Source: Oscillospiraceae bacterium
GTDB taxonomy: Bacteria; Bacillota; Clostridia; Oscillospirales; Ruminococcaceae
NCBI GenBank assembly: GCA_017436125.1
Contig: JAFSDS010000046.1
Coordinates: 1-49,134 of the forward strand
Direction: 5' to 3'
Length of the DNA: 49,134 nucleotides
Below are positions 30,593 to 38,673 of the stretch, piece after piece. The stretch's first letter is position 1. Every line of letters begins with the position of its first letter. A program made the position numbers and the translations under genes. The notes below the pieces were generated by a model. It was given only the letters and a program-made list of their open reading frames with translations, was not told where the DNA came from and searched no databases.

Positions 30593-31174
30593 TTACTGGT
30601 TTTTAATCTTTTCAACAAGGGCACGGATGGCGTTTGCTCTGTGGCTTATCTTGTTTTTGATTTCAGGGTCAAGTTCAGCGGTAGTGCAGCCGTATTCCGG
30701 AAGATAGAAATAGGGGTCATAGCCAAATCCGTTTTTGCCGGCGCGGTTTTCGGTTATCTCACCGTGGAGGTAACCCTCTGCGGAGATGGTTTTTCCGTCC
30801 GGATATACAAGAACAATGGCGCAGGTATAATGGGCTTTGCGGTTTTCTTCATTTTTCATTTTTTCAAGAAGGAGCTGATTGTTTGCTTCATCATCACCGT
30901 GGCGGCCGCAAAAACGGGCGGAATAAATGCCCGGAGCTCCGTCAAGAGCGTCAACGCAAATGCCGCTGTCATCCGCAATGGCGCAGCAGCCGGAAATTTC
31001 GGCAATTTCTCTTGCTTTTTTCTCTGCATTTTCAAGGAAGGTGGTTCCGTCCTCAATGGTTTCGTGATCGATTCCGGATTCGCGAAGAGAAAGAATATCG
31101 TCAAAATATTCGCCGAGTATGGCTTTCATTTCAATAAGTTTATGGGCATTGTTGGATGCAATAATAAGTTTCAT
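30593..31174 (-). CDS. rdgB: XTP/dITP diphosphatase (RdgB/HAM1)
   Basis: House-cleaning enzyme that hydrolyses dITP, XTP and related non-canonical purine nucleotides to monophosphates, 193 residues (family ~195-200). The N-terminal motif is IASNNAHKLIEM, the metal site is AIADDSGICVDAL, then APGIYSARF, FGYDPYFY, and the ending SHRANAIRAL. All standard motifs are present. AAAGGTG lies 8 nt before the ATG. First gene of a two-gene operon with the TRIC-like channel. Confidence 0.95.
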   Translation of the reverse strand: MKLIIASNNAHKLIEMKAILGEYFDDILSLRESGIDHETIEDGTTFLENAEKKAREIAEISGCCAIADDSGICVDALDGAPGIYSARFCGRHGDDEANNQLLLEKMKNEENRKAHYTCAIVLVYPDGKTISAEGYLHGEITENRAGKNGFGYDPYFYLPEYGCTTAELDPEIKNKISHRANAIRALVEKIKNQ

Positions 31175-31308
31175 GTTTTAAACACCTTTCAGAAAAGTCC
31201 GATTATTTTTCCGATTTTTTCAACATTTGCAATTTCTGCGATTTCGGTTATAGGCTTTATTTTGCAGTAATGAGCAATTTACATTCCATTGTGTATATTT
31301 AATTTAAC

Positions 31309-31330
31309 ATTGACAAAGAGCCTTTGTCAA
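31309..31330. promoter_or_regulatory. Perfect 22-bp dyad in the divergent region
   Basis: TTGACAAAG-AGCC-CTTTGTCAA, 9-bp perfect arms. Each arm contains a TTGACA hexamer, so it could overlap the -35 of a leftward promoter for rdgB. It lies about 27 bp upstream of the -35 of the peptidase promoter. No regulator is identified. Confidence 0.55.
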
Positions 31331-31356
31331 GGGAGAAAAAAGTCGTTTCGCTCACC

Positions 31357-31384
31357 TTGAAAGAAAACAAAAGAGTGGTATAAT
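31357..31384 (+). promoter_or_regulatory. Promoter of the M42 peptidase gene
   Basis: TTGAAA and TATAAT are 16 bp apart. The ~75-base leader that follows contains CCCTT/AAGGG and GGGATTT-AAATCCC self-complementary segments. Confidence 0.6.
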
Positions 31385-31466
31385 TAAATAAATACCCTTT
31401 GAAAAAACAAGGGGCCAAAAGGGGATTTTAAATCCCTATTCTTTGTAAAATGTGAGGTGCTTTTTC

Positions 31467-32507
31467 ATGAAATTCAATGTTGATGAAAAATTTATTGTGG
31501 ATTGCTTCAGGGATATAGTCAACACCCCGAGCCCCGTAGGATATTATGTAAAAATGAATCCGCTGCTTGAAGAATATGCGGCAAAATTCGGCCATAAAGT
31601 GACCTATGACAACAAGAGCACCGCTTATATCACCCTTGAGGGCGAGGATAACTCCAAAACTGTTCTCGTTGGTGCACATCCCGATACGCTTGGAATGGTT
31701 GTTCGCACCATTGATGCGGACGGCATGATCCGCGTTCGCCAGCTTGGCGGCGTAAACTACAGCAGCTTTGAGGGCGAAACCGTAACCGTACATACCCGCG
31801 ACGGAAGAGAATACACCGGTCTTATGACCTGCCAGAGCCATTCCGTCCATGTTTTCGACGATGCGCGCACTCTTCCGAGGGATGAAAACACCATGATAGT
31901 CATTCTTGACGAGAAGGTAAAAAGCAAGGAAGACGTAAAAGCCCTCGGTATCCGCCACGGCGATTTTATCTCCGTTGACCCCAGATGCCAGGTTACCGAA
32001 AACGGATATATCAAATCCCGTTTTATTGATGACAAAGGCGCCATTGCCTGTGTTTTCGCAATGCTTAAATATCTCAGCGAAAACAATCTTAAACCGAAAT
32101 ACAGAACCATCCTTGCATTCCCCTATTCCGAAGAAATCGGCATGGGAGGCACCTATGTTCCTCCGGAAGTTTCCGAATATGTTGCCATTGATATCGGCCT
32201 TATCGGTCCCGGCTATGACGGAAATGAATACGCTGTTTCCATCTGCGCAAAAGATGCGGCGGCGCCCTATGATTTTGAACTTACCAACCGCCTTATCGCA
32301 TACGCGGAAAAAGCGGAATGTGACTATGAAGTGGATATCTATTACCACTACGGAACCGACGCGACCGGAGCGGTAAGAGCGGGTAACAACCTCAGAGCGG
32401 GAACCTTTGGCATGGCGGTATGGTGCAGCCACGGCATGGAAAGAACCCATATTTCCGGCCTTCTCAACACAACAAATCTTCTTCTTGCATACGTTCTTGA
32501 TATTTGA
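31467..32507 (+). CDS. M42-family metallopeptidase (glutamyl aminopeptidase/endoglucanase-type)
   Basis: Cytoplasmic di-metal aminopeptidase of 346 residues, normal for the family, whose members form large dodecameric shells. Ligands are visible at His71 (GAHPDT), Asp188 (FIDDKGA), Glu222/Glu223 (PYSEEIGMGG), Asp242 (AIDIG) and the C-terminal His in CSHGMERTH. The ATG at 31467 is used because TGAGGTG lies 7 nt upstream; a GTG five codons earlier lies inside that site. It is monocistronic and ends at a terminator with the GTGCTC stem. Substrate preference cannot be told. Confidence 0.9.
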   Translation: MKFNVDEKFIVDCFRDIVNTPSPVGYYVKMNPLLEEYAAKFGHKVTYDNKSTAYITLEGEDNSKTVLVGAHPDTLGMVVRTIDADGMIRVRQLGGVNYSSFEGETVTVHTRDGREYTGLMTCQSHSVHVFDDARTLPRDENTMIVILDEKVKSKEDVKALGIRHGDFISVDPRCQVTENGYIKSRFIDDKGAIACVFAMLKYLSENNLKPKYRTILAFPYSEEIGMGGTYVPPEVSEYVAIDIGLIGPGYDGNEYAVSICAKDAAAPYDFELTNRLIAYAEKAECDYEVDIYYHYGTDATGAVRAGNNLRAGTFGMAVWCSHGMERTHISGLLNTTNLLLAYVLDI

Positions 32508-32543
32508 GAATTTTCTTGTTTTGAAATAATGTGACATAAAAAG

Positions 32544-32570
32544 ACCCCGTGCTCAAAATGAGCACGGGGT
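32544..32570. terminator. Bidirectional terminator with GTGCTC/GAGCAC stem
   Basis: ACCCCGTGCTCA / TGAGCACGGGGT around an AAA loop, followed by T-rich sequence. It lies between the convergent peptidase and aldolase genes. Confidence 0.9.
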
Positions 32571-32582
32571 TTTGCTTTTTAA

Positions 32583-33227
32583 TTATTTTTTCTGGCCGTA
32601 ATCCTTGACGGTTACGTTTACCATATATTCAACTTTATCCTGGGGAATGGGTTTCGGGGTGCCGATGCATTTTGCCATGTAATAGATCTGGGAAGACATT
32701 TCAAGAATGGTACAGACTTTGAAAGCGGTTTCGATATCTTTGCCAACACCGACTGCGCCGTGGTTTGCGATAAGGCAGGATGCGTCGTTTCCGAGGGTTT
32801 TGATTACGTTTTCGGCCATTTCAACAGAACCGGGAAGAGCATATTCGGTGATGCGGACGGGGCTTGCGCCAAGAGCCTGGGCTGCTTCGTCGATTACGGG
32901 CGGAATCTCCTCATGGAGAAGAGCAAAAATCTGGGAATAAATGGGGTGGGTATGGATAACCGCGTTTACATCCGGGCGGTTTTTCATAATGCCAAGGTGC
33001 ATAAGATATTCGATGGTGGGTCTTCTTTCGCCTTCAATGCGGTTTGCGTCAAGGTCCATAACGACTATATCATCTTCGGTAAGAGTATCATAGGGCATAC
33101 CGGAGGGGGTGAGATAAACATATCCGGTTTCGGGGTCACGGATGCTGATATTGCCCCAGGTTCCAACGGTAAGACCGGAATGGAGCATTCTTTTGCCGGC
33201 TTCTATAAGAAAAGCTTTATAGTTCAT
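32583..33227 (-). CDS. Class II aldolase/adducin family protein, fuculose-phosphate aldolase-like
   Basis: 214 residues, the size of L-fuculose-1-phosphate aldolase. Zinc ligands His92 and His94 (VIHTHPIY) and His156 (ANHGAVGVG) with acid/base Glu73 (PTIEYLMH) match the FucA layout. TVGTWGNISIR and LTPSGMPYDTL are the substrate phosphate-binding region. It cleaves or epimerises a phosphorylated sugar, but whether fuculose, ribulose or another substrate is not decidable here. AGGAGG lies 6 nt before the ATG at 33227. It stands alone, with no sugar kinase or isomerase nearby. Confidence 0.88.
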   Translation of the reverse strand: MNYKAFLIEAGKRMLHSGLTVGTWGNISIRDPETGYVYLTPSGMPYDTLTEDDIVVMDLDANRIEGERRPTIEYLMHLGIMKNRPDVNAVIHTHPIYSQIFALLHEEIPPVIDEAAQALGASPVRITEYALPGSVEMAENVIKTLGNDASCLIANHGAVGVGKDIETAFKVCTILEMSSQIYYMAKCIGTPKPIPQDKVEYMVNVTVKDYGQKK

Positions 33228-33260
33228 AAAAAACCTCCTGAAAAAACATTCTTCGGCATT

Positions 33261-33290
33261 ATTATACATTATAAAGAGGTCCTTTGTAAA
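33261..33290 (-). promoter_or_regulatory. Promoter of the class II aldolase gene
   Basis: On the minus strand TTTACA (33290-33285) and TATAAT (33266-33261) are 18 bp apart. Confidence 0.6.
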
Positions 33291-33385
33291 TCAAAAATCA
33301 ATTATTCTTGAACTTTGGTTTACAGAGATTTAAAATAATAGCAGTATAATAAAAGCGAAAATTAAAATAAGGGAGATTTTGCCTT

Positions 33386-34057
33386 ATGTTCAAAATACTT
33401 ATTGCGGAGGACGACAGAGAACTTCGCCAACTGTTCCAACACGTTCTTACAAAAAACGGTTATGCGGTAAAAGGCGTTTCCGATGGAAAAGAGGCACTTG
33501 ATGCCATTGACGGGGATTATTATGACCTTATAATTTCCGATATCATGATGCCGGTTATGGACGGATACGAACTTGTTCGTTCTCTCCGCGATTCCGGAAG
33601 CACCATTCCGGTCATGATGATAACCGCGAAGGATGCCTTTGATGATATGCGCCTTGGTTTTATTTCCGGAACGGACGATTTTATGGTAAAACCGGTAAAC
33701 GTAAATGAAATGGTTTTAAGGGTCGGTGCGCTTTTAAGAAGGGCACAGATGATAAACGAACGCCGCCAGACTGTGGGTTCGACTGTTATGGAATGTGACT
33801 CCCTGACGGTAACAACTCCGAAGGAGAGCATGGTCCTTCCCCAAAAAGAATTTATGCTGCTTTATAAAATGGCCTCTTTCCCGGGGAAAATATTTACCCG
33901 CCAGCAGCTTATGGACGATATCTGGGGATATGAAAACGAAAGCGATACACATACAGTTGACGTACATATCGGCCGCCTTCGCGAAAGGTTCCGCGATAAC
34001 CCGGATTTTAAAATCGTGACCATAAGAGGGGTCGGATATAAGGTGGTAAAATCATGA
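33386..34057 (+). CDS. Two-component response regulator, OmpR/PhoB family
   Basis: 223 residues. The receiver domain (1-120) has acidic pocket Glu8-Asp9-Asp10, phosphoacceptor Asp52 (ISDIMMP), a switch Thr in MITAKD and Lys in MVKPVN. The winged-helix DNA-binding domain (about 125-223) ends in DTHTVDVHIGRLRERF and TIRGVGYKVV, the OmpR signature. It overlaps the kinase gene by ATGA, so the pair is coupled. A TATAAT at 33345 probably belongs to its promoter. No target genes are adjacent. Confidence 0.93.
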   Translation: MFKILIAEDDRELRQLFQHVLTKNGYAVKGVSDGKEALDAIDGDYYDLIISDIMMPVMDGYELVRSLRDSGSTIPVMMITAKDAFDDMRLGFISGTDDFMVKPVNVNEMVLRVGALLRRAQMINERRQTVGSTVMECDSLTVTTPKESMVLPQKEFMLLYKMASFPGKIFTRQQLMDDIWGYENESDTHTVDVHIGRLRERFRDNPDFKIVTIRGVGYKVVKS

Positions 34058-35094
34058 GCGTAAAATCTTCTGCAGAAACAGGAAAAAGCGTTCGCCGGAG
34101 CACAAGGCTTTGGTTCACGCTCACCATGATGGCGGAACTTTTGGTTTCGTTTATATTTTCGGTAAGCCTTGCGATGCTTATCGGACATATTTTTGATATA
34201 AAAGAAACTATTCTTCTGATAATCTGGCTTGTTATTTTTAACCTTATCATCGGTTATACGGCAACGTTTTATCTTGGAAAAATGTTTTTTGGCCCAATAA
34301 CAAAACTCAGCAAGGCCATGAACGAGGTATCGAAAGGAAATTTTGATATCCGGCTTGAAACAAAAAGCCCCTTTGGCGAAATAAAGGAAATGTATAATAA
34401 CTTTAACCTTATGACAAAGGAACTTGGCGCAACGGAGATTTTACAGACGGACTTTGTTTCAAACGTTTCTCATGAATTTAAAACCCCGATCAATGCCATT
34501 GAGGGATATGCGACCCTTCTCCAGTGCAACCCTGACTGTTCCCCGGAGGAAGAAGTTTATACCCAAAAGATACTTTTCAATACAAAAAGACTTTCCTCCC
34601 TTGTTGGCAATATCCTTCTTCTTTCAAAAGTCGATAACAAGGCCATACAGTCGGATATTAAGAAATACCGCCTTGATGAACAGGTTCGCCAGTCCGTTCT
34701 TGCTTTTGAAAGGGAATGGGACGAAAAGGATATCGAACTTGATATCGACCTTGAGGAAACGGAATTTATCGGTAACGAAAATCTTATGTTCCACGTTTGG
34801 AACAACCTTATTTCCAATGCAATAAAATTTAATCCCGCCGGCGGACTTTTAAAAATAAGAATGTTCCGTGAAAACGAAAACATAGTCTGTACCGTTGAAG
34901 ACAGCGGTCCGGGACTTGATGAAAACAGCATCGAGCATCTTTTCGACAGATTCTATCAAAGCGATTCTTCCCATAAAGAAGAGGGAAACGGCCTTGGGCT
35001 TGCCCTTGTTAAAAACATTCTTGCCCTTTTCGGCGGAAAGGTTTTTGCAGAAAACCGCCCGGAAGGCGGCGCAAAATTTATCGTAAAACTTTAA
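34054..35094 (+). CDS. Sensor histidine kinase
   Basis: 346 residues. Two membrane helices (about 26-47 and 53-74) are separated by only a few residues, so there is hardly any extracellular domain and the signal is probably sensed in or near the membrane. A HAMP linker follows (FGPITKLSKAMNEVSKGNFDI, about 76-96), then HisKA with phosphoacceptor His140 (NVSHEFKTPI). The HATPase domain has N-box NNLISNAIKF, G1 EDSGPGLDE and G2 GNGLGLALVKN. It pairs with the OmpR-type regulator just upstream. The short input region resembles intramembrane-sensing kinases of Firmicutes that respond to envelope stress. Confidence 0.93.
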   Translation: MSVKSSAETGKSVRRSTRLWFTLTMMAELLVSFIFSVSLAMLIGHIFDIKETILLIIWLVIFNLIIGYTATFYLGKMFFGPITKLSKAMNEVSKGNFDIRLETKSPFGEIKEMYNNFNLMTKELGATEILQTDFVSNVSHEFKTPINAIEGYATLLQCNPDCSPEEEVYTQKILFNTKRLSSLVGNILLLSKVDNKAIQSDIKKYRLDEQVRQSVLAFEREWDEKDIELDIDLEETEFIGNENLMFHVWNNLISNAIKFNPAGGLLKIRMFRENENIVCTVEDSGPGLDENSIEHLFDRFYQSDSSHKEEGNGLGLALVKNILALFGGKVFAENRPEGGAKFIVKL

Positions 35095-35101
35095 AAAATA
35101 G

Positions 35102-35131
35102 GAGCCTTTGCCATAGCAAGGGCTCTTTTTT
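35102..35131 (+). terminator. Terminator of the two-component operon
   Basis: GAGCCTTTGC / GCAAGGGCTC (one G-T pair) around CATA, followed by T6. Confidence 0.85.
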
Positions 35132-35154
35132 GCAAAAAAACTAACAAAAAACTA

Positions 35155-35242
35155 TTGACAACTTTATGCATAAATGATATACTGATTAACGGTTAGGGAG
35201 TCCTAACTTTTATTACAGCTCCCTGGTTAGCCAAGGCTAACC
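35155..35242 (+). promoter_or_regulatory. feo promoter with two metal-regulator-type dyads
   Basis: TTGACA (35155-35160), 17 bp, TATACT (35178-35183). Dyad 1, GTTAGG-GAGT-CCTAAC (35192-35207), covers the start site. Dyad 2, GGTTAGCC-AA-GGCTAACC (35225-35242), lies 18 bp on. The TTAG/CTAA half-sites resemble those of DtxR/IdeR-family iron regulators, fitting iron repression of ferrous transport. Confidence 0.7.
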
Positions 35243-35272
35243 GATTACTATTTAACAGGTCAGGTGATAAAC

Positions 35273-35491
35273 GTGAATCTTAAGCTTGCTGAAGAAGGCA
35301 AAGAATATATCATCAAGGCTATTGAAACCGACGATGAAGAACTCGATGCATTCCTCTTCTCTCTCGGCTGTTACAGCGGCGAGCCGATTACGGTTGTTTC
35401 CCACCTTAAAAAAAGCTGCAATGTTGCAATAAAAGACGGCAGATACAACATTGATAACCAGCTTGCGGAAGCAATCATCGTTGAGGATTGA
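35273..35491 (+). CDS. feoA: FeoA, ferrous iron transport accessory protein
   Basis: 72 residues with an SH3-like fold: LKLAEEGKEYIIKAIETDDE, FLFSLGCYSGEPITVVSHLKKSCNV, and ending LAEAIIVED. FeoA binds the cytosolic side of FeoB and modulates it. The GTG at 35273 gives the usual FeoA N-terminus, with AGGTGAT 5 nt upstream; a GTG three codons earlier lies within that site. feoB follows in the same operon. Confidence 0.92.
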   Translation: MNLKLAEEGKEYIIKAIETDDEELDAFLFSLGCYSGEPITVVSHLKKSCNVAIKDGRYNIDNQLAEAIIVED

Positions 35492-35527
35492 TTTTTTGTT
35501 AAAAGGCTGCGGCCTTTTCTGCCGTTG

Positions 35528-35545
35528 GGTTAGCATAGACTAACC
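35528..35545. promoter_or_regulatory. Third metal-regulator-type dyad, between feoA and feoB
   Basis: GGTTAG-CATAGA-CTAACC, the same half-site as in the feo promoter. There is no clear promoter here, so it may be an auxiliary site. Confidence 0.45.
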
Positions 35546-35584
35546 TTTTTGAATTTGTTTTATGACATAAAGGAGATTGATTAC

Positions 35585-37588
35585 ATGAGAATTGCCCTTA
35601 CAGGCAACCCCAACAGCGGTAAAACAACAATGTATAATGCCATAACCGGCCGCAACGAAAAAGTCGGCAACTGGGCGGGCGTTACCGTTGAGAAAAAAGA
35701 ACATCCCATCAAAAAAGCGTTTTATGACGGAACAGAAGAACTTATCGCGGTTGACCTTCCGGGCGCATATTCCATGTCCCCCTTCACTTCTGAAGAAAGC
35801 GTTACAAGTGATTATGTAAAAAACGAAAATCCGGACGTTATCATCAACATCGTTGATGCGACCAACCTTTCAAGAAGCCTTTTCTTTACCACCCAGATTC
35901 TCGAACTCGGCGTTCCGGTAGTTGTTGCCCTTAATAAAGCGGACGTTAACGCAAAGAAAGAAACCGTTATCGATTCCAGAAAGCTTTCCGAAAAACTCGG
36001 ATGCCCGGTTATCGATACTGTTTCAACCTCTGCGGAAGGCCTTAAAGAGGTTGTAAAAACCGCCGCGGAACAGTATGGAAAAGGCCAGAAGGCCCCCTAT
36101 GAACAGGGCGACATCGACCTTACCGATAAAGAGGCTGTTCTTGCGGAGGACAGAAAGCGCTTTGATTTTGTAAACAAAATCGTAAAGGACGTTGAAAAAA
36201 GAAAAGTTCTTACAAGCCAGAAAAACGCAGGCGATAAGATTGATGAGCTTCTTACCAACAAATGGCTCGGAATCCCGATCTTTGCTGTTGTAATGACCCT
36301 TGTTTTCCTTATTTCCCAGCATGAAAAAGGTCTTGGTGTCATCATTGCGGATATCCTTGTGGGCTGGATAGAAACTTTCCAAGGCTGGGTAGGCGAAATG
36401 CTTTCCGGCGCAAGCCCCATTCTTTCCGCGCTTCTTGTTGACGGAATCATCGGCGGCGTTGGCGCGGTTGTCGGTTTCCTCCCCCTTGTTATGGTAATGT
36501 ATTTCCTCATTGCGCTTCTTGAGGATTGCGGATATATGGCAAGGGCCGCCGTTGTTCTTGACCCGATTTTTAAAAAAGTCGGCCTTTCCGGTAAATCCGT
36601 TATTCCCTTTGTAATCACCATCGGATGTGCCGTTCCCGGTGTTATGGCAAGCCGTACCATCAGAAACGAACGCGAAAGAAGAGCCACCGCAATGCTTGCA
36701 CCCTTTATGCCCTGCGGCGCAAAGATTCCGGTTATTTCCCTTTTTGCCGGCGCATTCTTTGATAATGCGGGCTGGGTAAGCGCACTTATGTATTTTGCGG
36801 GAATCGCCCTTATTTTCCTCGGTGCACTTCTTATAAATGCCATTACCGGCTATAAAGCGAAGAAATCCTTCTTCATCATCGAACTTCCGGAATATAAAGT
36901 TCCGAGCCTTGGAAGAGCATTCAAATCCATGTGCTCCCGCGGCTGGGCATATATCGTAAAAGCGGCAACCATCATCCTTCTCTGCAACACCGCTGTTCAG
37001 ATCATGCAGACATTTGACTGGGGCTTCCGGGTTGCGGAAAGCGCGGATGCATCCATCCTCGCTTCCGTTGCAGGACCCTTTGCATACGTTCTTGTTCCGG
37101 TAGCCGGAGTACTTTCCTGGGAACTTGCTGCTGCGGCAGTAACCGGCTTTATCGCAAAAGAAAACGTAGTCGGAACCCTTGCAGTATGCTTTGTCGGTCT
37201 TGATAACCTTATCGATACCGAAGAACTTGCCCTTATGGAAGGCGCAGGCGCAGAGGTTGCTGGCGTTATGGCTATTACCAAAGCCGCCGCACTTGCATAT
37301 CTTATGTTCAACCTCTATACTCCTCCCTGCTTTGCGACTATCGGAGCCATGAATGCTGAAATGAAGAGCGCAAAATGGCTCTGGGGCGGAATCGGCCTTC
37401 AGTTCGGTGTTGGTTATACTGTTTCTTATCTTGTATATCAGATCGGAACTCTTATTACCGAAGGCACCTTCGGAACCGGATTTGTTCCCGGTCTTGCGGT
37501 TGTTCTTGTATTCGCGGCAGTTATAACTTACCTTTGCCTGACGGCTGAAAAAAGAATAAAAAAAGAAAAAAACGCTAAAAAAGCATAA
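35585..37588 (+). CDS. feoB: FeoB, ferrous iron transporter with GTPase domain
   Basis: 667 residues. The N-terminal G domain has G1 GNPNSGKT (residues 7-14), a G2 region GNWAGVTVEKK, G3 DLPGAYS and G4 NKAD. A helical domain and a membrane part of about eight segments follow, with the gate-like blocks GYMARAAVVLDP, GCAVPGVMASRTI and MPCGAKIPV. It moves Fe2+ across the membrane with GTP hydrolysis. The ATG at 35585 is chosen for AAAGGAG 9 nt upstream, since TTG 12 codons earlier lacks a site. It lies in an operon with feoA and a small Cys-rich membrane protein. Confidence 0.96.
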   Translation: MRIALTGNPNSGKTTMYNAITGRNEKVGNWAGVTVEKKEHPIKKAFYDGTEELIAVDLPGAYSMSPFTSEESVTSDYVKNENPDVIINIVDATNLSRSLFFTTQILELGVPVVVALNKADVNAKKETVIDSRKLSEKLGCPVIDTVSTSAEGLKEVVKTAAEQYGKGQKAPYEQGDIDLTDKEAVLAEDRKRFDFVNKIVKDVEKRKVLTSQKNAGDKIDELLTNKWLGIPIFAVVMTLVFLISQHEKGLGVIIADILVGWIETFQGWVGEMLSGASPILSALLVDGIIGGVGAVVGFLPLVMVMYFLIALLEDCGYMARAAVVLDPIFKKVGLSGKSVIPFVITIGCAVPGVMASRTIRNERERRATAMLAPFMPCGAKIPVISLFAGAFFDNAGWVSALMYFAGIALIFLGALLINAITGYKAKKSFFIIELPEYKVPSLGRAFKSMCSRGWAYIVKAATIILLCNTAVQIMQTFDWGFRVAESADASILASVAGPFAYVLVPVAGVLSWELAAAAVTGFIAKENVVGTLAVCFVGLDNLIDTEELALMEGAGAEVAGVMAITKAAALAYLMFNLYTPPCFATIGAMNAEMKSAKWLWGGIGLQFGVGYTVSYLVYQIGTLITEGTFGTGFVPGLAVVLVFAAVITYLCLTAEKRIKKEKNAKKA

Positions 37589-37625
37589 AATATAATAAGC
37601 AAATCGAACGAAAGGAACAGTCACC

Positions 37626-37799
37626 ATGGAAAATATCATTGCAATCGTAATAATTGTTCTTATAGTTGGTCTTGCGGGCCTTTATGTTTTTAAAAAGAAG
37701 AAAAAAGGCAGCAGATGCATAGGATGCCCCTATGGAGATGAATGCTGTTCAAAAAGTGAAGACGGCTGTTTTTGCAGCCATTCCGATAATAGAGCCTAA
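37626..37799 (+). CDS. FeoB-associated Cys-rich membrane protein
   Basis: 57 residues: one N-terminal membrane helix (IIAIVIIVLIVGLAGLYVF), a KKKKK stop-transfer, then a Cys-rich tail (RCIGCPYGDECC ... GCFC) with seven cysteines. This is the layout of the small FeoB-associated family found after feoB in Firmicutes, possibly replacing FeoC. AAAGGA lies upstream of the ATG. It is followed directly by the operon's terminator. Confidence 0.9.
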   Translation: MENIIAIVIIVLIVGLAGLYVFKKKKKGSRCIGCPYGDECCSKSEDGCFCSHSDNRA

Positions 37800-37813
37800 T
37801 GAGAACCTTATGG

Positions 37814-37846
37814 AAAAACACCGCGGAAATCTTCCGCGGTGTTTTT
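37814..37846 (+). terminator. Terminator of the feo operon
   Basis: AAAAACACCGCGGAA-type stem with 15 paired positions including the A/T ends, loop ATC, and a T-run. Confidence 0.92.
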
Positions 37847-37861
37847 CTGTGCTTCGATTTG

Positions 37862-37870
37862 TGGTATAAT
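37862..37870 (+). promoter_or_regulatory. Extended -10 promoter of the AlkD-like gene
   Basis: TGG-TATAAT, an extended -10, without a good -35 because the preceding bases belong to the feo terminator. It lies ~26 bp before the ATG. Confidence 0.5.
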
Positions 37871-37895
37871 GTTTTTATAAAAAGGGGGCGGCAAT

Positions 37896-38603
37896 ATGGA
37901 TGAACTGAAAAAGATTTTATTTTCCATGGCGGATGAAAAATACAGGGATTTTCAAAGCGCCCTTATGCCCACCGTTCCAAAGGAGAAAATAATCGGAATA
38001 AGAACGCCTCTTCTCAGAAAATTTTCAAAGGAATATTCCAAAACGGAAAAGGCAAAGGAGTTCCTCAAAAATCTTCCCCATGAATATTATGAGGAAAACA
38101 ATCTTCATGCGTTTTTGCTGGGATATATGACAAATTTTAAAGAATGCGCAAGGGCTGTCACGGATTTTTTGCCATACGTTGATAACTGGGCAACCTGCGA
38201 TTCAATGTCGCCGAAAGTTTTTAAAAATCATAAGGAAGAACTTTTGGAATATATAAAAATCTGGCTTTCAAAAGATGATATTTATTCCGTCCGCTTCGGA
38301 ATAAAAATGCTGATGGAGCATTTTCTTGATTCCGATTTTAAAACGGAATATGCAAAAACCGTTGCGGATATAAAATCAGAGGAATATTATGTCCGGATGA
38401 TGCAGGCTTGGTATTTTGCGACGGCCCTTGCAAAACAGTATGATGCGGTTTTGCCCTTTATTGAGAACCGCCGTCTTGAAAAATGGACCCATAATAAGGC
38501 CATTCAAAAATCTATAGAAAGCTACCGAATTACCGAAGAGAAGAAAGAGTATCTTAGAAAACTTAAAATCCCCGGGAAAAAACAAAGCGGAAATAAAAGT
38601 TAA
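37896..38603 (+). CDS. DNA alkylation repair protein, AlkD-like HEAT-repeat family
   Basis: 235 residues, nearly all helical in HEAT-like pairs. Typical family phrases: IIGIRTPLLRKFSKEY, LPYVDNWATCDSMSP (the conserved Asp/Trp region near the DNA-binding groove) and VRFGIKMLMEHFLD. AlkD excises bulky or cationic alkylated bases without flipping them out; many relatives are uncharacterised. GGGGGCGG lies just before the ATG. It has its own promoter and stands between feo and recG. Confidence 0.88.
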   Translation: MDELKKILFSMADEKYRDFQSALMPTVPKEKIIGIRTPLLRKFSKEYSKTEKAKEFLKNLPHEYYEENNLHAFLLGYMTNFKECARAVTDFLPYVDNWATCDSMSPKVFKNHKEELLEYIKIWLSKDDIYSVRFGIKMLMEHFLDSDFKTEYAKTVADIKSEEYYVRMMQAWYFATALAKQYDAVLPFIENRRLEKWTHNKAIQKSIESYRITEEKKEYLRKLKIPGKKQSGNKS

Positions 38604-38673
38604 CAAAATCTGCCTTGCTTTTTTATAAAGGCGGAGTAAAATATTTGTATAAAATGCGAAAGGAGGCGCTTTA

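Noticed and set aside
36023-37639. 538-codon minus-strand frame across feoB
   Set aside because: Antisense shadow of feoB; the composition is implausible and there is no ribosome site.
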